Below, piece by piece: positions 1 to 9,769 of a DNA stretch of 64,000 bases (positions are counted from its first letter, which is position 1; the number at the start of each line of letters is the position of its first letter). The position numbers were made by a program, and so were the translations under genes. Location of the stretch: NCBI GenBank assembly GCA_028753945.1, contig JAPNXP010000013.1, forward strand, positions 4,775,501 to 4,839,500, in the 5' to 3' direction. Origin of the DNA: Hexactinellida sp. DTS-2022 (Eukaryota > Porifera > Hexactinellida). Under the pieces are notes generated by a model, which was not told where the DNA came from, searched no databases, and saw nothing but the letters and a program-made list of their open reading frames with translations.

Positions 1-2
1 GA

Positions 3-593
3 GCAGCTGGTAAGTTCGACAGCAAGCTCCTAATGTCCTGTCTAGAGAACTTCAACAACCTTCTCTTGTCGGACATTCAGGCTCACTACAAGGACCCCAC
101 CAAGCCATACCCGGGGGACAACAACCCTCTCATGTTCGAACTCGCTACCTACCTAGAAGCGACCGGGTTACACGATCCCTCCACTAAGATATACATCGCT
201 ACTACACAGCACATCAATATATCTCTCATAAAGTTCCTATTGCTGTACACCCAGCTATCTAAACTGACTTATTTCAGAAAGATAGGGGGCCTCGTGGCTA
301 AGAAACAGTCAGAGGCTATCGACGGGCCTCCCTTCATAACAGGGATGGTGACCCTGCTGAGACAGTTCCATTCTGACGTCACAGACGAGTTCCTACAGTA
401 CACTTGTCAGTACATCCGGTCTCTGTTGTACGAGGACACTTCTAAGGAGAGGGTCGGAGATGTGACAGACGATATTGTGGTTGCGCTCACATTCATGGAT
501 GACTTTATGCGTACAGCGGGTCTCTCAAGAGATAAAGTGCTCAATAGTATTCCTACTTATTTGTTCGATGAGTTCAGAACACTGGCTATTTGA
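3..593 (+). CDS. WASHC5: Strumpellin (WASH complex subunit 5), C-terminal exon
   Basis: The window opens inside an exon; the reading frame is open from base 3 (AGKFDSKLL..) and ends at TGA 591-593. The visible 196 or so residues correspond to the extreme C-terminus of strumpellin. The landmarks are a DGPPF..G.VTLLRQFHS segment and a terminal FDEFRT. Strumpellin is a large helical subunit of the WASH complex, which activates Arp2/3 on endosomes for actin-driven sorting. Most of the roughly 1,150-residue protein lies before the window. The ATG at 33 is internal, not a start. Identification is by remembered family similarity of the tail only, so it is good but not certain. Confidence 0.8.
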   Translation, partial: AAGKFDSKLLMSCLENFNNLLLSDIQAHYKDPTKPYPGDNNPLMFELATYLEATGLHDPSTKIYIATTQHINISLIKFLLLYTQLSKLTYFRKIGGLVAKKQSEAIDGPPFITGMVTLLRQFHSDVTDEFLQYTCQYIRSLLYEDTSKERVGDVTDDIVVALTFMDDFMRTAGLSRDKVLNSIPTYLFDEFRTLAI

Positions 594-1317
594 CCTATCC
601 GCTCTTCGACTATTTATTATGTATATTTTGATAATTGAAGTAATGTAGTATAGTATAATATATAATGGTATATTTCTATTATATGGTTTGTCCCTCTAGG
701 GGCGTTAATTCATCCGCTTTTGCCTTGTATCAGTTATTAACTTATTACCAATGTAATCGTTACTGGTAGATCAAAAACACTTAGGGTAATTAAATTTTAT
801 CTTACAAAGTGGAATTACACCTTGAAATATTATATTGTATTATATAAGTTGTTATTAGAGACTCAATATAACAGTAATATTAAACTAGTAATCAAGGAGT
901 GGTTATAGTACGTCAGTCCCCAACTAAATTATAATAAATTACTAATTGAACTTACGCGCCCACGCCCCACGCCCTATAGATTGAGTAATTTCTCACATTA
1001 TATTACCAATTAAGGGAATTTGAGACTCCTTTTATAAGTTATCCAATATTTCTTACCAAAAGTGCGTAATGTAATTAATAATTATCCTGTCTATTCCTAT
1101 TGAATTAATTTAATTGTATCATGTTAAAATAATATTGGGGTTTGCTTTACTGCTAATTGGCAATAATACCTTTTCAATATAAAAATCCACCTTCGCAAAG
1201 ATGTATTTTTGATGTAAAAAAAAAAAAACTTTTCCAGTGCCTGAAAATCACATTATGCAAAAGTAATTCCAACAAATTATTTTGTTACGTTATTATTGCA
1301 AGCTAGCGAATATTACA
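594..1317. other. AT-rich spacer between strumpellin and U2A'
   Basis: No open frame, RNA gene or repeat with clear ends is visible. It must hold the strumpellin 3' UTR and the U2A' promoter. There is a 12-base A run near 1217. Confidence 0.5.
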
Positions 1318-4300
1318 ATGCCAAGGCTAAGCGTAGAAGTTATAACAGAAGCAGATCAGTACGTAAATGCAATTAGAGACAGGGAACTTAATCTGAGAGG
1401 TGAGACCTCTATTCTACCTAGTAACTAGTTGTGTCTATGGAATGCATTATGTTATATTCCCTCTAGCAAAGAAGATTCCTGCAATTGAGAATTTGGGGGC
1501 AACACTCGTAAGTTGGCATTTATTAATGTTATATCTCAGTTGGTTAATACAATTCATTTTAGGACCAGTTTGATACGATAGACTTTTCGGATAATGACAT
1601 TTGTCGGTTGGATGGGTTCCCATTGCTGAAGAGACTGAAAACGCTACTTTTGAACAACAATAGGATTTGGTAAGGCTTACCTTCCAAACTTATTTAGGGT
1701 TTATACATATTATAATTTATAAACCTTCCTTGCATAGTTTCAAATTGTAACTACAGTAAACTCTCGTTATAACGAAGTGCTTGGGACCTGTAAATTCATT
1801 CGTTATATCCAGATATTCGTTATAAGCGGATAATAATTAATGCATTTATTGCTCTGGGGGAAAATATCCATTTCGTTATATCTGACTTCGTTATAACGGG
1901 AGTTGACTGTATTTGAATGCGTTATTAACTTAAATTACTTATCTCTTTAGCCGATTTGCTGAGGATCTCAATCTCTCTCTCCCAAACCTCGACACTATTA
2001 TACTAACCAACAACACAATGCAGGATCTGGTGAGTATACGTAGAGTCAAACAAAACAGATTAATTTAATACAAATAGTTAATATAAATACGTGAAAAATA
2101 GAATGAAAGATACCAGAGCACACATAACAAAATACAAATTACAGGTTTAATACTCGAATTGAAAGCAGCAGGGAATTAGAGTGAGTGGATAAAATGTGAC
2201 TTTATGATGAGTCAATAAAATCGAGGAAGTTATGTAGAACTGATTTGTAGCTGAGTTTTGTTGGCCCAGTCTCGTTGGTTTTATCCCTAACTAAAGTCGG
2301 GGTTGAGAGATTCAAGAGGAACAGCTCATTGCACTGATTGGGAGCTAAGGCCGCGTCTACGGGAATTGAGATAGTCGAGACGCCCACGGTTACGTTCTGT
2401 TTATGCGTATCGTGGTGGGATTGTATCTTATCGATGATAACGCCTTTGAGGGGAAGTTTGTTAGATTGGAAGAGCTCGCTGTTGGCCCAGTTGGTGAGCA
2501 GGGTCGACAGGTACTGCTTGGGCTGCGGAAGCATTATGTGGAACACGAGTCCGAGCTCCTCTTCCGGCTGATCCAGGACACTCAGGATGTGAGAGGTCAG
2601 TTTGTGGTTGTTCGCGCTAGGCGAATCCGCGAGCTTGAAGCAGAGATAGCGGTAGCCCTTGTCCGTGTATAGGGAGGAATGTTTCACGACTTGTACGGGA
2701 CTGTTCAGAGAGGTTATAGCCACACAAACACCCTTCATCTTTGGCGAGAAAGAAGGGGACTTCGTTTCCTGTGCAAGCTTTGTGGTGTATCGACTGTTGG
2801 AAAAGGGAGAATGCATGTAGCGAACCCCGGCCGGACGAATGAGCCTGCTCAAACGCGGAATGCTTAGTTTGGAAACGAAGGTCGACATTTCTCTACTAAA
2901 TATGAAATTTATAAATTGTTAGAAAAGCTAATGAGTAAGGCATACGATTCTATTTATATTTCTCTCTATAAGCTACTAACTAAGTTGTATGTATTCAGTT
3001 ACTCAAGCCGATACAAATTGCATTAGTGGGAATGTACTAAATACATAATGCACGCAGTAACTTAATATTTTGTGTGTGATGCAATAAATTTAGAAACAGG
3101 TTTTGAGTGCTCAATTTGAGGTTTAATTAATTTATTAATTTATTCGTAATTAATTTTATTTCGACAACAAATTGTTGCAAGTTTATAATACTAAATTCGT
3201 AATCAGCACACTTTCTACCTATTATAATATTTGAAGGTCCCCTATCACTATAACAAACAACTCGCAACAATAGAATTTCAATTTATATATAGATAAATAT
3301 TGTATTATTAATAAAGTTAAACTAGTTTGTTATCAGTTAACAAGTTGTAATTGTCTGCAAGACTCCAAATGCTTTGCAATCTTGTAGAGCGTGATATCCC
3401 AAATAATAAAGTTTTAATTTAAAGATTTCAAGCTTCAGGTTTATTGGCTAGATATAGATTAAGCTCTGCAGCCCATTTATAATGTTTGAAATACACTTTT
3501 ACAACCCTGGGCAACCGCGGGTTTTAATTAATTAATTAATTAATAAATAATAGCGAAATACAACAAATCCAATTCAAGCAAACATAACAAATAAATTACA
3601 AGGGTCTGACTGAATGGTGGAAAATGGTGGAAAATGGTGGAAAACATCCGAGAGTGGTGGAAAATGGTGGAAAATGGTGGAAAACTACTTGACTGAATGG
3701 TGGAAAATGGTGGAAAATGGTGGAATTTCTGAATTTTCGTCGAAATGACTGAATGGTGGAAAGTGGTGGAATTTCTAAAAATCGACTGAAAGGTGGAAAA
3801 TGGTGGAAAATGGTGGAAAACGACTGAATGGTGGAAAATGGTGGAAAACGACTGAATGGTGGAAAATGGTGGAAAACGACTGAATGGTGGAAAATGGTGG
3901 AAAACGACTGAATGGTGGATAGTGGTGGAATTTCTAAAAATCGACTGAAAGGTGGAAAATGGTGGATAATGGTGGAAAATGACTGAATGGTGGAAAATGG
4001 TGGAAAACGACTGAATGGTGGAAAATGGTGGAAAACGCCTGAATGGTGGAAAATGGTGGAAAAACGGGGGCTGACTGAATAGTGGAATCTAGTGGAATCT
4101 TTGACTGAATAGTGGAATCGAGTGGAATTTGATTAAATTGTTAAACACTACGTATATGCTATAAGCTACGTGTGTATCATATTACGTTAATTTTCGCCCA
4201 TGTAAAATTGTTTGCAATGATTGAAGTGACACAATAGGATTTATTAGTTAGGCTTTGTTACCATGTTATTTAGACACATCTTATTACATTATTTATCAAC

Positions 4301-7034
4301 AATTCCTTATCAAATCCAGTTGGTATTCATTGGGCAGTTCAATAGAGATGATTAGTAAGAATACAAATATAGTATCATATTGTCCCACTTCATGCACAAC
4401 ACTAGTTCAATCATTGCAAACAATTTTACATGGGCGAAAATTAACGTAATATGATACACACGTAGCTTATAGCATATACGTAGTGTTTAACAATTTAATC
4501 AAATTCCACTCGATTCCACTATTCAGTCAAAGATTCCACTAGATTCCACTATTCAGTCAGCCCCCGTTTTTCCACCATTTTCCACCATTCAGTCATTTTC
4601 CACCATTATCCACCATTCAGTCGTTTTCCACCATTTTCCACCATTCAGTCGTTTTCCACCATTTTCCACCATTTTCCACCTTTCAGTCGATTTTTAGAAA
4701 TTCCACCACTTCCCACCATTCAGTCATTTCGACGAAAATTCAGAAATTCCACCATTTTCCACCATTTTCCACCATTTTCCACCATTCAGTCAAGTAGTTT
4801 TCCACCATTTTCCACCATTTTCCACCATTATCCACCATTCAGTCGTTTTCCACCATTTTCCACCATTCAGTCGTTTTCCACCATTTTCCACCATTCAGTC
4901 GTTTTCCACCATTTTCCACCATTCAGTCGTTTTCCACCATTTTCCACCATTTTCCACCTTTCAGTCGATTTTTAGAAATTCCACCACTTTCCACCATTCA
5001 GTCGTTTTCCACCATTATCCACCATTCAGTCGTTTTCCACCATTTTCCACCATTCAGTCGTTTTCCACCATTTTCCACCATTTTCCACCTTTCAGTCGAT
5101 TTTTAGAAATTCCACCACTTTCCACCATTCAGTCATTTCGACGAAAATTCAGAAATTCCACCATTTTCCACCATTTTCCACCATTTTCCACCATTCAGTC
5201 AAGTAGTTTTCCACCATTTTCCACCATTTTCCACCACTCTCGGATGTTTTCCACCATTTTCCACCATTTTCCACCATTCAGTCAGACCCAATTACAATCT
5301 CATTTCTGGAATCTGAACTGATTGATTCTAACAAATTTACTTGTCAGAGTATGACAATCAGACCATTACTACTAGTGAGTGATTATGATTACGATTATGA
5401 TTACATCCTTCAAAAAAGCTTGATTATTATTATTCTTACGATTATAGGAAATGTTGTAATCGTAATCAGTCCCAAGCCTGATGACACTGACATGTATTTA
5501 CATGCTCTGTTAGTATTGTTTAATTTGTATATATTTAGAAGGACATACTGCCCCTAAAACCACTCAGAAAGCTTACATGTTTGTGGTGAGTTAATGTTGT
5601 ATAATAATTTTGTTGTTTTAACAAAAAACACAAAACCAAACAATTGTATCTTCAGTTTCCTGAAGAACCCTATTATCCACAAGCCTCACTACAGAATGTA
5701 CGTTATATACCACCTCCCGCAGGTCAGACTGCTGGATTTCCGTAGGATACGACTCAAGGTAAGCGCAACGTAGTCAGTTAGTAACCGAGTTAAACCCACT
5801 TTATATGTTGCAAATTATACACAATTAATGGTTACTCCTTATGAGCAGGTGAAGCTGGGAATTTAATTATTTACTTTGGAAATATTTTACTTACTATGGA
5901 TAAGTGCTTTTGTTAGAATAGTAGGGAGCGAGTATTATGTTGTATAAATTATTTATCAATCTCTCCATATCTAGCTGTTTAGTAGCATGAAGATACAAGG
6001 TGAGTCACAAACAAACAATGAGTGATTGCATCAGAATACGAAGTATCCCCAATTATTATAATACTAGTGCTTTGGCTTTATACAAGTATTCTAATGTGTC
6101 ACCATTATTTGTAAGAACAGTTTATGACTTTGGCATGAACATAAATATTTTATTTATTTTATTTATATACTACGGACAAACTTTTATACAAACGTTACAA
6201 ACACTCGAATTGTATATATGTTTGCTTTACAATAGGAGCGTAATCAAGCTAAGCAGATATTCCAGTCTAGAAGAATGGACTCTGCAACGGAAATACTACC
6301 AGCTACTCCAGCTTCGTAAGTTCGAGGGACAATTATATAATTAGATACAGTCAACTCCCGTTATAACGAAGTGCTTGGGACCGTAGTTTCTTTTCGTTAT
6401 AAGCGGATTTCGATCTTAAAAGTTATAAGCAGGTATTTCGTTATATCCGAATCTGTTATAACGGGAGTTGACTGTAACTGTATTTGTTAATGATTACGTC
6501 ATTGCTATTTATTCGATGCTAATTTTAGAACAACTGTTACTGCGTCTAGTAGTGTTGCTCAGAAGTCTGTTGATGAATTAGAGAAGATACGAGTAAGTTT
6601 ATTGTATTAGTTAATTCTAAATTCAGTAGACTCCGCTTAATAGAGCCACCAGTTAATTGGGTAAACAATTAACAGGATTTATTGAACGGATTTACAATTT
6701 GTTTGCAATATTTTGTTAACTTTTTCTTAATTAAAGTTAACACTGTATTGTTAACTTAATTAAGCAGAAAAATAACGATTCATTTCCTTTCACTTTTCAT
6801 GAATTAATTAATTATGAAGTAATTTCTTTAGAATTTAAAACGTTGCAATTTTGAATATATATTTAGAACAGAAAGTCTAAATTTAGACTATACTAAGGTA
6901 TTATGATACAATACAGCTAACGTTGTATTTCCATTGTGAATCTATAGGCTGCCATAGACCAAGCAAAGACGATTGAAGATATAAAAAGACTCGACAGTAT
7001 TCTGGCTGGAGGAGCTGACATACCTGGCTTTTAG
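1318..7034 (+). CDS. SNRPA1: U2 snRNP protein A' (nine exons)
   Basis: Exons are 1318-1399, 1467-1507, 1563-1669, 1951-2029, 5539-5585, 5656-5758, 6236-6315, 6529-6592 and 6948-7034. Joined they give 229 residues in one frame with GT-AG borders, against about 255 in vertebrates. The start MPRLSVEVI..A.QYVNAIRDREL matches U2A'. It is followed by leucine-rich repeats (IENLGATLDQFDTIDFSDN, LDGFPLLKRLKTLLLNNNRI, LILTNN-type) and the LRR cap (HKPHYRMYVIYHLPQVRLLDF). U2A' holds U2B'' on stem-loop IV of U2 snRNA during branch-site recognition. Intron 4 (2030-5538) carries an opposite-strand gene and a foldback transposon. Introns 3 and 7 each contain a TA-flanked MITE. The repeat-free introns are 55-70 bp. 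Confidence 0.93.
1754..1909. mobile_element. pogo/Tigger-type MITE in SNRPA1 intron 3
   Basis: Inverted ends CAGTAAACTCTCGTTATAAC and GTTATAACGGGAGTTGACTG are flanked by TA on each side (1752-1753, 1910-1911). At 156 bp it has no coding capacity. Ends of the CAGT..CTC type with a TA duplication resemble pogo/Tigger non-autonomous elements. Confidence 0.8.
2202..2888 (-). CDS. Unrecognised protein with probable mitochondrial presequence, nested in SNRPA1 intron
   Basis: A single-exon 228-residue frame lies on the strand opposite to SNRPA1, inside its intron 4. The first 45 or so residues are rich in Ser, Arg and Lys with almost no acids (KLSIPRLSRLIRPAGVRYMH), which looks like a mitochondrial targeting peptide. 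The rest is a mixed alpha/beta-like sequence without a motif I know; a segment reads LGLVFHIMLPQPKQYLSTLLTNWA. A length of 687 bp with no stop in this AT-rich setting argues that it is real. I cannot assign a family. Alternatives are a fast-evolving mitoribosomal or matrix protein, or a lineage-restricted gene. Confidence 0.65.
   Translation of the reverse strand: MSTFVSKLSIPRLSRLIRPAGVRYMHSPFSNSRYTTKLAQETKSPSFSPKMKGVCVAITSLNSPVQVVKHSSLYTDKGYRYLCFKLADSPSANNHKLTSHILSVLDQPEEELGLVFHIMLPQPKQYLSTLLTNWANSELFQSNKLPLKGVIIDKIQSHHDTHKQNVTVGVSTISIPVDAALAPNQCNELFLLNLSTPTLVRDKTNETGPTKLSYKSVLHNFLDFIDSS
3602..4225 (+). repeat. Left inverted arm of the foldback element
   Basis: This 624-bp arm is a tandem array of GGTGGAAAAT-type units to about 4064, then GACTGAATAGTGGAATC variants, then unique sequence up to TTGCAATGATTGAA. 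Confidence 0.9.
4406..5289 (-). repeat. Right inverted arm of the foldback element
   Basis: This 884-bp arm is the reverse complement of the left arm. It is about 260 bp longer because it carries more copies of the 27-bp-type unit. The inner unique part (4406-4540) mirrors the left arm almost perfectly. Confidence 0.9.
6348..6474. mobile_element. pogo/Tigger-type MITE in SNRPA1 intron 7
   Basis: A 127-bp element with ends CAGTCAACTCCCGTTATAAC / GTTATAACGGGAGTTGACTG and a TA on both sides (6346-6347, 6475-6476). Confidence 0.85.
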
Positions 7035-7147
7035 TTTTGAATATTCAGAATAGAACTGACTAAGCCCGTATTTTCCATTAGTTGAATTTACCAATTTATC
7101 TTTTATAGAATAATAATTACTATATTTCGTTAGTATTTGCTAGCTAG

Positions 7148-8248
7148 ATGATGATGAGGAGACGAGGCAGGAGATTTCGCACTGTGGAATGCCCAATATG
7201 CATAGAATCATTTCGAGAAAGTAACATACTGAAAGTGCGTTGTTGCTCAATGCAAATCTGCCAAGAGTGCATGCAGGGCTACTGTTCAGAGCAGATTAGC
7301 GAAGGACTATTCAGTGTAAACTGTCCCTTCACTAAGTGCGATAAGAAACTGGACCATGGCATGATTATGAATAGTCTGGTGAAGCAGAAACAGAAGAAGC
7401 TCTTCGAGAAGATGATAATTGAGTCGACAAGCAACAACCGCTTGAAGACTTGTCCCGGCTGCTCAAAGGCCGAGGAAATATCAGCTGAGAGCATGGCGGC
7501 CATCAACAAAGCTAAAAACGGATGGTTCCCAACCTCCGCGAGCGCCAAGACCCCGAAGATAAAGTGCGCTAGTTGCAGTTTGGAGTGGTGCTTTAGTTGC
7601 CACGCCCCCTGGCACAATGGGATCAGCTGCTCCAAGTACCTCAAGGGCGACCAGGCCTTCAGTGAGTGGATGCGATGGACGACAGGGCCAACCATAAACG
7701 CACACTTCTGTCCGAAATGCCGAATTCCAATCCAGCGTTCGAGCGGGTGTCCCAGCATGGTTTGCAGCTTTTGTAACGTGAGTTGGTGCTACGACTGTGG
7801 ACAGTCCAAGTCCTGGGATAACACGATCCTGGGACCGCACTACTCCATGACGGCTCTAAAGGGGTGTCTCGCGCCCAACTACCTATTCTGTCGCAGCCTA
7901 GTGATCACCTACACGATTCGAATAGGACTTCTAGTTCTAATGCTGCTTGGGATATTGGCATTAGGGACAGTTGTTCTCGTTATTGGAGTTCCAATACTAC
8001 CACTTGTCCTTGTTGGAATGTGCACTACTCTCCCGCTATACAAACTGTTGCAAAGGGAGCGGGCAATAAACGGGGCGACTCCTATGAAAATACTGAACAC
8101 GTGTATCTCTTACTCACTCAGGTTTGGAATGGCTACATTCGTACTAACCCTGCTTATACTACTCTCCCCATTGATAATTCTCGCAATAACTACAATGGCC
8201 CCTCTGTTTAACTACATTACAAAAGTCGTCATGAAAAAACACTATTGA
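7148..8248 (+). CDS. RBR-type (RING-IBR-RING) membrane E3 ubiquitin ligase, RNF217-like
   Basis: This single-exon frame encodes 366 residues. RING1 spans about residues 15-64 (CPIC...CP..KCD). An IBR with paired Cys/His lies at about 81-165, and RING2 at about 188-217 (CPKC..PIQRSSGCPSMVC..C...WCYDCG). RBR ligases take ubiquitin from E2 onto a RING2 cysteine; here that should be Cys201 in the GCPSM motif. After residue 240 two hydrophobic blocks (about 246-292 and 325-358) suggest a membrane hairpin, as in RNF217/RNF19-type ligases, so it probably acts on an internal membrane. Its last 83 codons and 3' flank are repeated just downstream. The subfamily assignment is an inference. Confidence 0.88.
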   Translation: MMMRRRGRRFRTVECPICIESFRESNILKVRCCSMQICQECMQGYCSEQISEGLFSVNCPFTKCDKKLDHGMIMNSLVKQKQKKLFEKMIIESTSNNRLKTCPGCSKAEEISAESMAAINKAKNGWFPTSASAKTPKIKCASCSLEWCFSCHAPWHNGISCSKYLKGDQAFSEWMRWTTGPTINAHFCPKCRIPIQRSSGCPSMVCSFCNVSWCYDCGQSKSWDNTILGPHYSMTALKGCLAPNYLFCRSLVITYTIRIGLLVLMLLGILALGTVVLVIGVPILPLVLVGMCTTLPLYKLLQRERAINGATPMKILNTCISYSLRFGMATFVLTLLILLSPLIILAITTMAPLFNYITKVVMKKHY

Positions 8249-9059
8249 CGTCACACAGCTAGCTAGCTATTATTTGAATTTAATTGTGTTGATGTATATT
8301 TTATAATTGTTAGATTATAAAAGTAAGTATTTTGAACGCTGCATGAATTGTATACTTGTTTATTGGAAGCCGAAAAAACGGGTCAACTTGATGGAAAACG
8401 GATTTTTTATACAAATATTTCACATCAGTTAATTGGGATAAAAAAATTGCCTTACGCGCCATCTATATAGCGGTTTCCACTGTATTTGTATTTATAATAT
8501 CAAGTTTATAGCAATACGATATTCTGTATACCACTTGTCCTTGTTGGAATGTGCACTACTCTCCCGCTATACAAACTGTTGCAAAGAGAGCGGGCAATAA
8601 ACGGGGCGACTCCTATGAAAATACTGAAAACCTGTATCTCTTGCTTGCTCAGGTTTGGAATGGCTACATCCGTACTAACCCTGCTTATACTCTTCTCCCC
8701 ATTAGTTATTATCGCAATAATAACACTGGCCCCTCTGTTAAACTGCATTACAAAAGTCATGAAAAAACGCTACTAACGTCACACGCTAGCTAGCTATTAT
8801 TTGAATTTAATTGTGTTGATGTATATTTTATAATTGTTAGACTATAAAAGCAAGTATTTTGAACGATGCATGAATTATCTACTTGTTTATTGGAAGCCGC
8901 AAGGATGGGGCAACTTGATGGAAAATGGATTTCTTATACAAATATTTCACATCGGTTAATTGGGATAAAATGTTGCTTTACGGGCCATCTATTTAGCGGT
9001 TTCCACTGTAATTGTATTTATTATTATATTAAGTTTATAGCAATACGATATTCTGTATA
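8000..9059 (+). repeat. Tandem duplication covering the RBR ligase 3' end
   Basis: Bases from 8000 to about 8530 and from about 8531 to 9059 are two copies of one roughly 530-bp unit, starting TACCACTTGTCC and ending GCAATACGATATTCTGTATA. The unit covers the last 83 or so codons of the ligase plus its 3' flank. The copies differ by scattered substitutions and a few small indels. Confidence 0.9.
8531..8776 (+). pseudogene. Duplicated C-terminal fragment of the RBR ligase
   Basis: This repeats residues about 285-366 of the upstream ligase (MCTTLPLYKLLQRERAINGA...) with several substitutions and one lost Val, still open to its stop. It has no RING or IBR module and no obvious promoter or start context. 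It is most likely a dead by-product of the tandem duplication, although an alternative 3' exon cannot be excluded. Confidence 0.75.
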
Positions 9060-9103
9060 AAGTTACTGTTTATAATGTATACGATTAGCTAGTATTATAG
9101 TAA

Positions 9104-9370
9104 ATGAGTCGTTCTAACACAGGTCTCAAGTTCCTGACTGACATCGGGTTAATTGAGGACGATGATGAGTTCGACGAGTTTCCCTGCGAGAATTGGGACG
9201 AACACGCCATTGACCAGGAGGACGAACAGCTATGGCAGAACGCTTGGGATGTTAATGAACCACAAGACAGTTTCTTCTTGCAACTCAAAGCCCAGCTTGA
9301 AGCTCTGGGCCACAAGATTTCTCTGAACCAAACTAACTCTAACTCCCAGGAGGATGAAACTATGAACTAA
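9104..9370 (+). CDS. SEM1: 26S proteasome subunit SEM1/DSS1
   Basis: A single-exon frame of 88 residues. The diagnostic acidic and aromatic stretch is present: EDDDEFDEFPCENW, then QLWQNAWD, then the amphipathic helix FFLQLKAQLEALGHKI near the C-terminus. DSS1/SEM1 is an intrinsically disordered acidic protein of the proteasome lid; it also binds BRCA2 and the TREX-2 complex. Human SEM1 is 70 residues. The extra length here is a longer N-terminus (MSRSNTGLKFLTDIG) and a short Asn/Ser-rich tail. It converges on URB2. Confidence 0.92.
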   Translation: MSRSNTGLKFLTDIGLIEDDDEFDEFPCENWDEHAIDQEDEQLWQNAWDVNEPQDSFFLQLKAQLEALGHKISLNQTNSNSQEDETMN

Positions 9371-9769
9371 TCACACACTATTCTACAGCTATTATAGGAT
9401 GAGAATTCCAGTGATTTGATATTAACTAGCACAAATTCTTGAGTTAGATGTAGTTAAGAGTTAATTAATTAAGTGGGATGTTTAATTATAAACATGCATT
9501 ACATTATACGTATATGTGCCAGAGGAGGGAAAAACTTCTAAACCTGCTTAATGCTGAAGAAAAGCCATACGAATTCCCCGGGCAACATCTTCCGTAACTC
9601 TATAACATCATGTAAGTGTTATTTATATTTATATTTGTACTTTAACAAACCGATATAACATTTCGAAAAAGTTAATTGACTGAAACAGGTGAGTTACCCA
9701 GTGCAAGATGTGTATCGCGGACAATCGATCTATTTAATGTTTGTTTATAAATATATTAAATCTACCAAA
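9371..9769. other. Convergent 3' spacer between SEM1 and URB2
   Basis: Short frames occur on both strands around 9500-9600, but none has a start, length and splice context I can defend. Confidence 0.4.

Larger units (their letters stand above)
3602..5289. mobile_element. Foldback transposon with repeat-built inverted arms and 8-bp target duplication
   Basis: The 1,688-bp element begins GGGTCTGACTGAATGG and ends with the reverse complement. It is flanked by identical AATTACAA copies (3594-3601 and 5290-5297). The arms consist of variant tandem units of about 27 bp, GACTGAATGGTGG followed by AAAATGGTGGAAAA, then a unique inner stretch of about 150 bp. A 180-bp loop (4226-4405) separates them. 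No transposase is encoded; the frame at 4255-4449 looks fortuitous. The 8-bp duplication suits hAT-like (or P/Merlin-like) mobilisation by a transposase supplied elsewhere. It sits in SNRPA1 intron 4. Confidence 0.9.

Noticed and set aside
4255-4449. 64-codon frame in the loop of the foldback element
   Set aside because: It overlaps the loop and inner arm, has low complexity and no transposase motif. Treated as chance.
3602-5289. CRISPR-like or centromeric satellite array
   Set aside because: Units are variable, lack unique spacers and form two inverted arms between target duplications, so it is a transposon in a eukaryotic intron.
5950-6000. Extra SNRPA1 exon ending AAGATACAAGG before GTGAG
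   Set aside because: The flanking exons join in phase and match U2A' without it.
7279-7758. 159-codon minus frame opposite the RBR ligase
   Set aside because: Antisense shadow of RING/IBR cysteines.
9489-9610. Short open exons on both strands between SEM1 and URB2
   Set aside because: Neither strand gives a start, phase-compatible partner exon or recognisable family.
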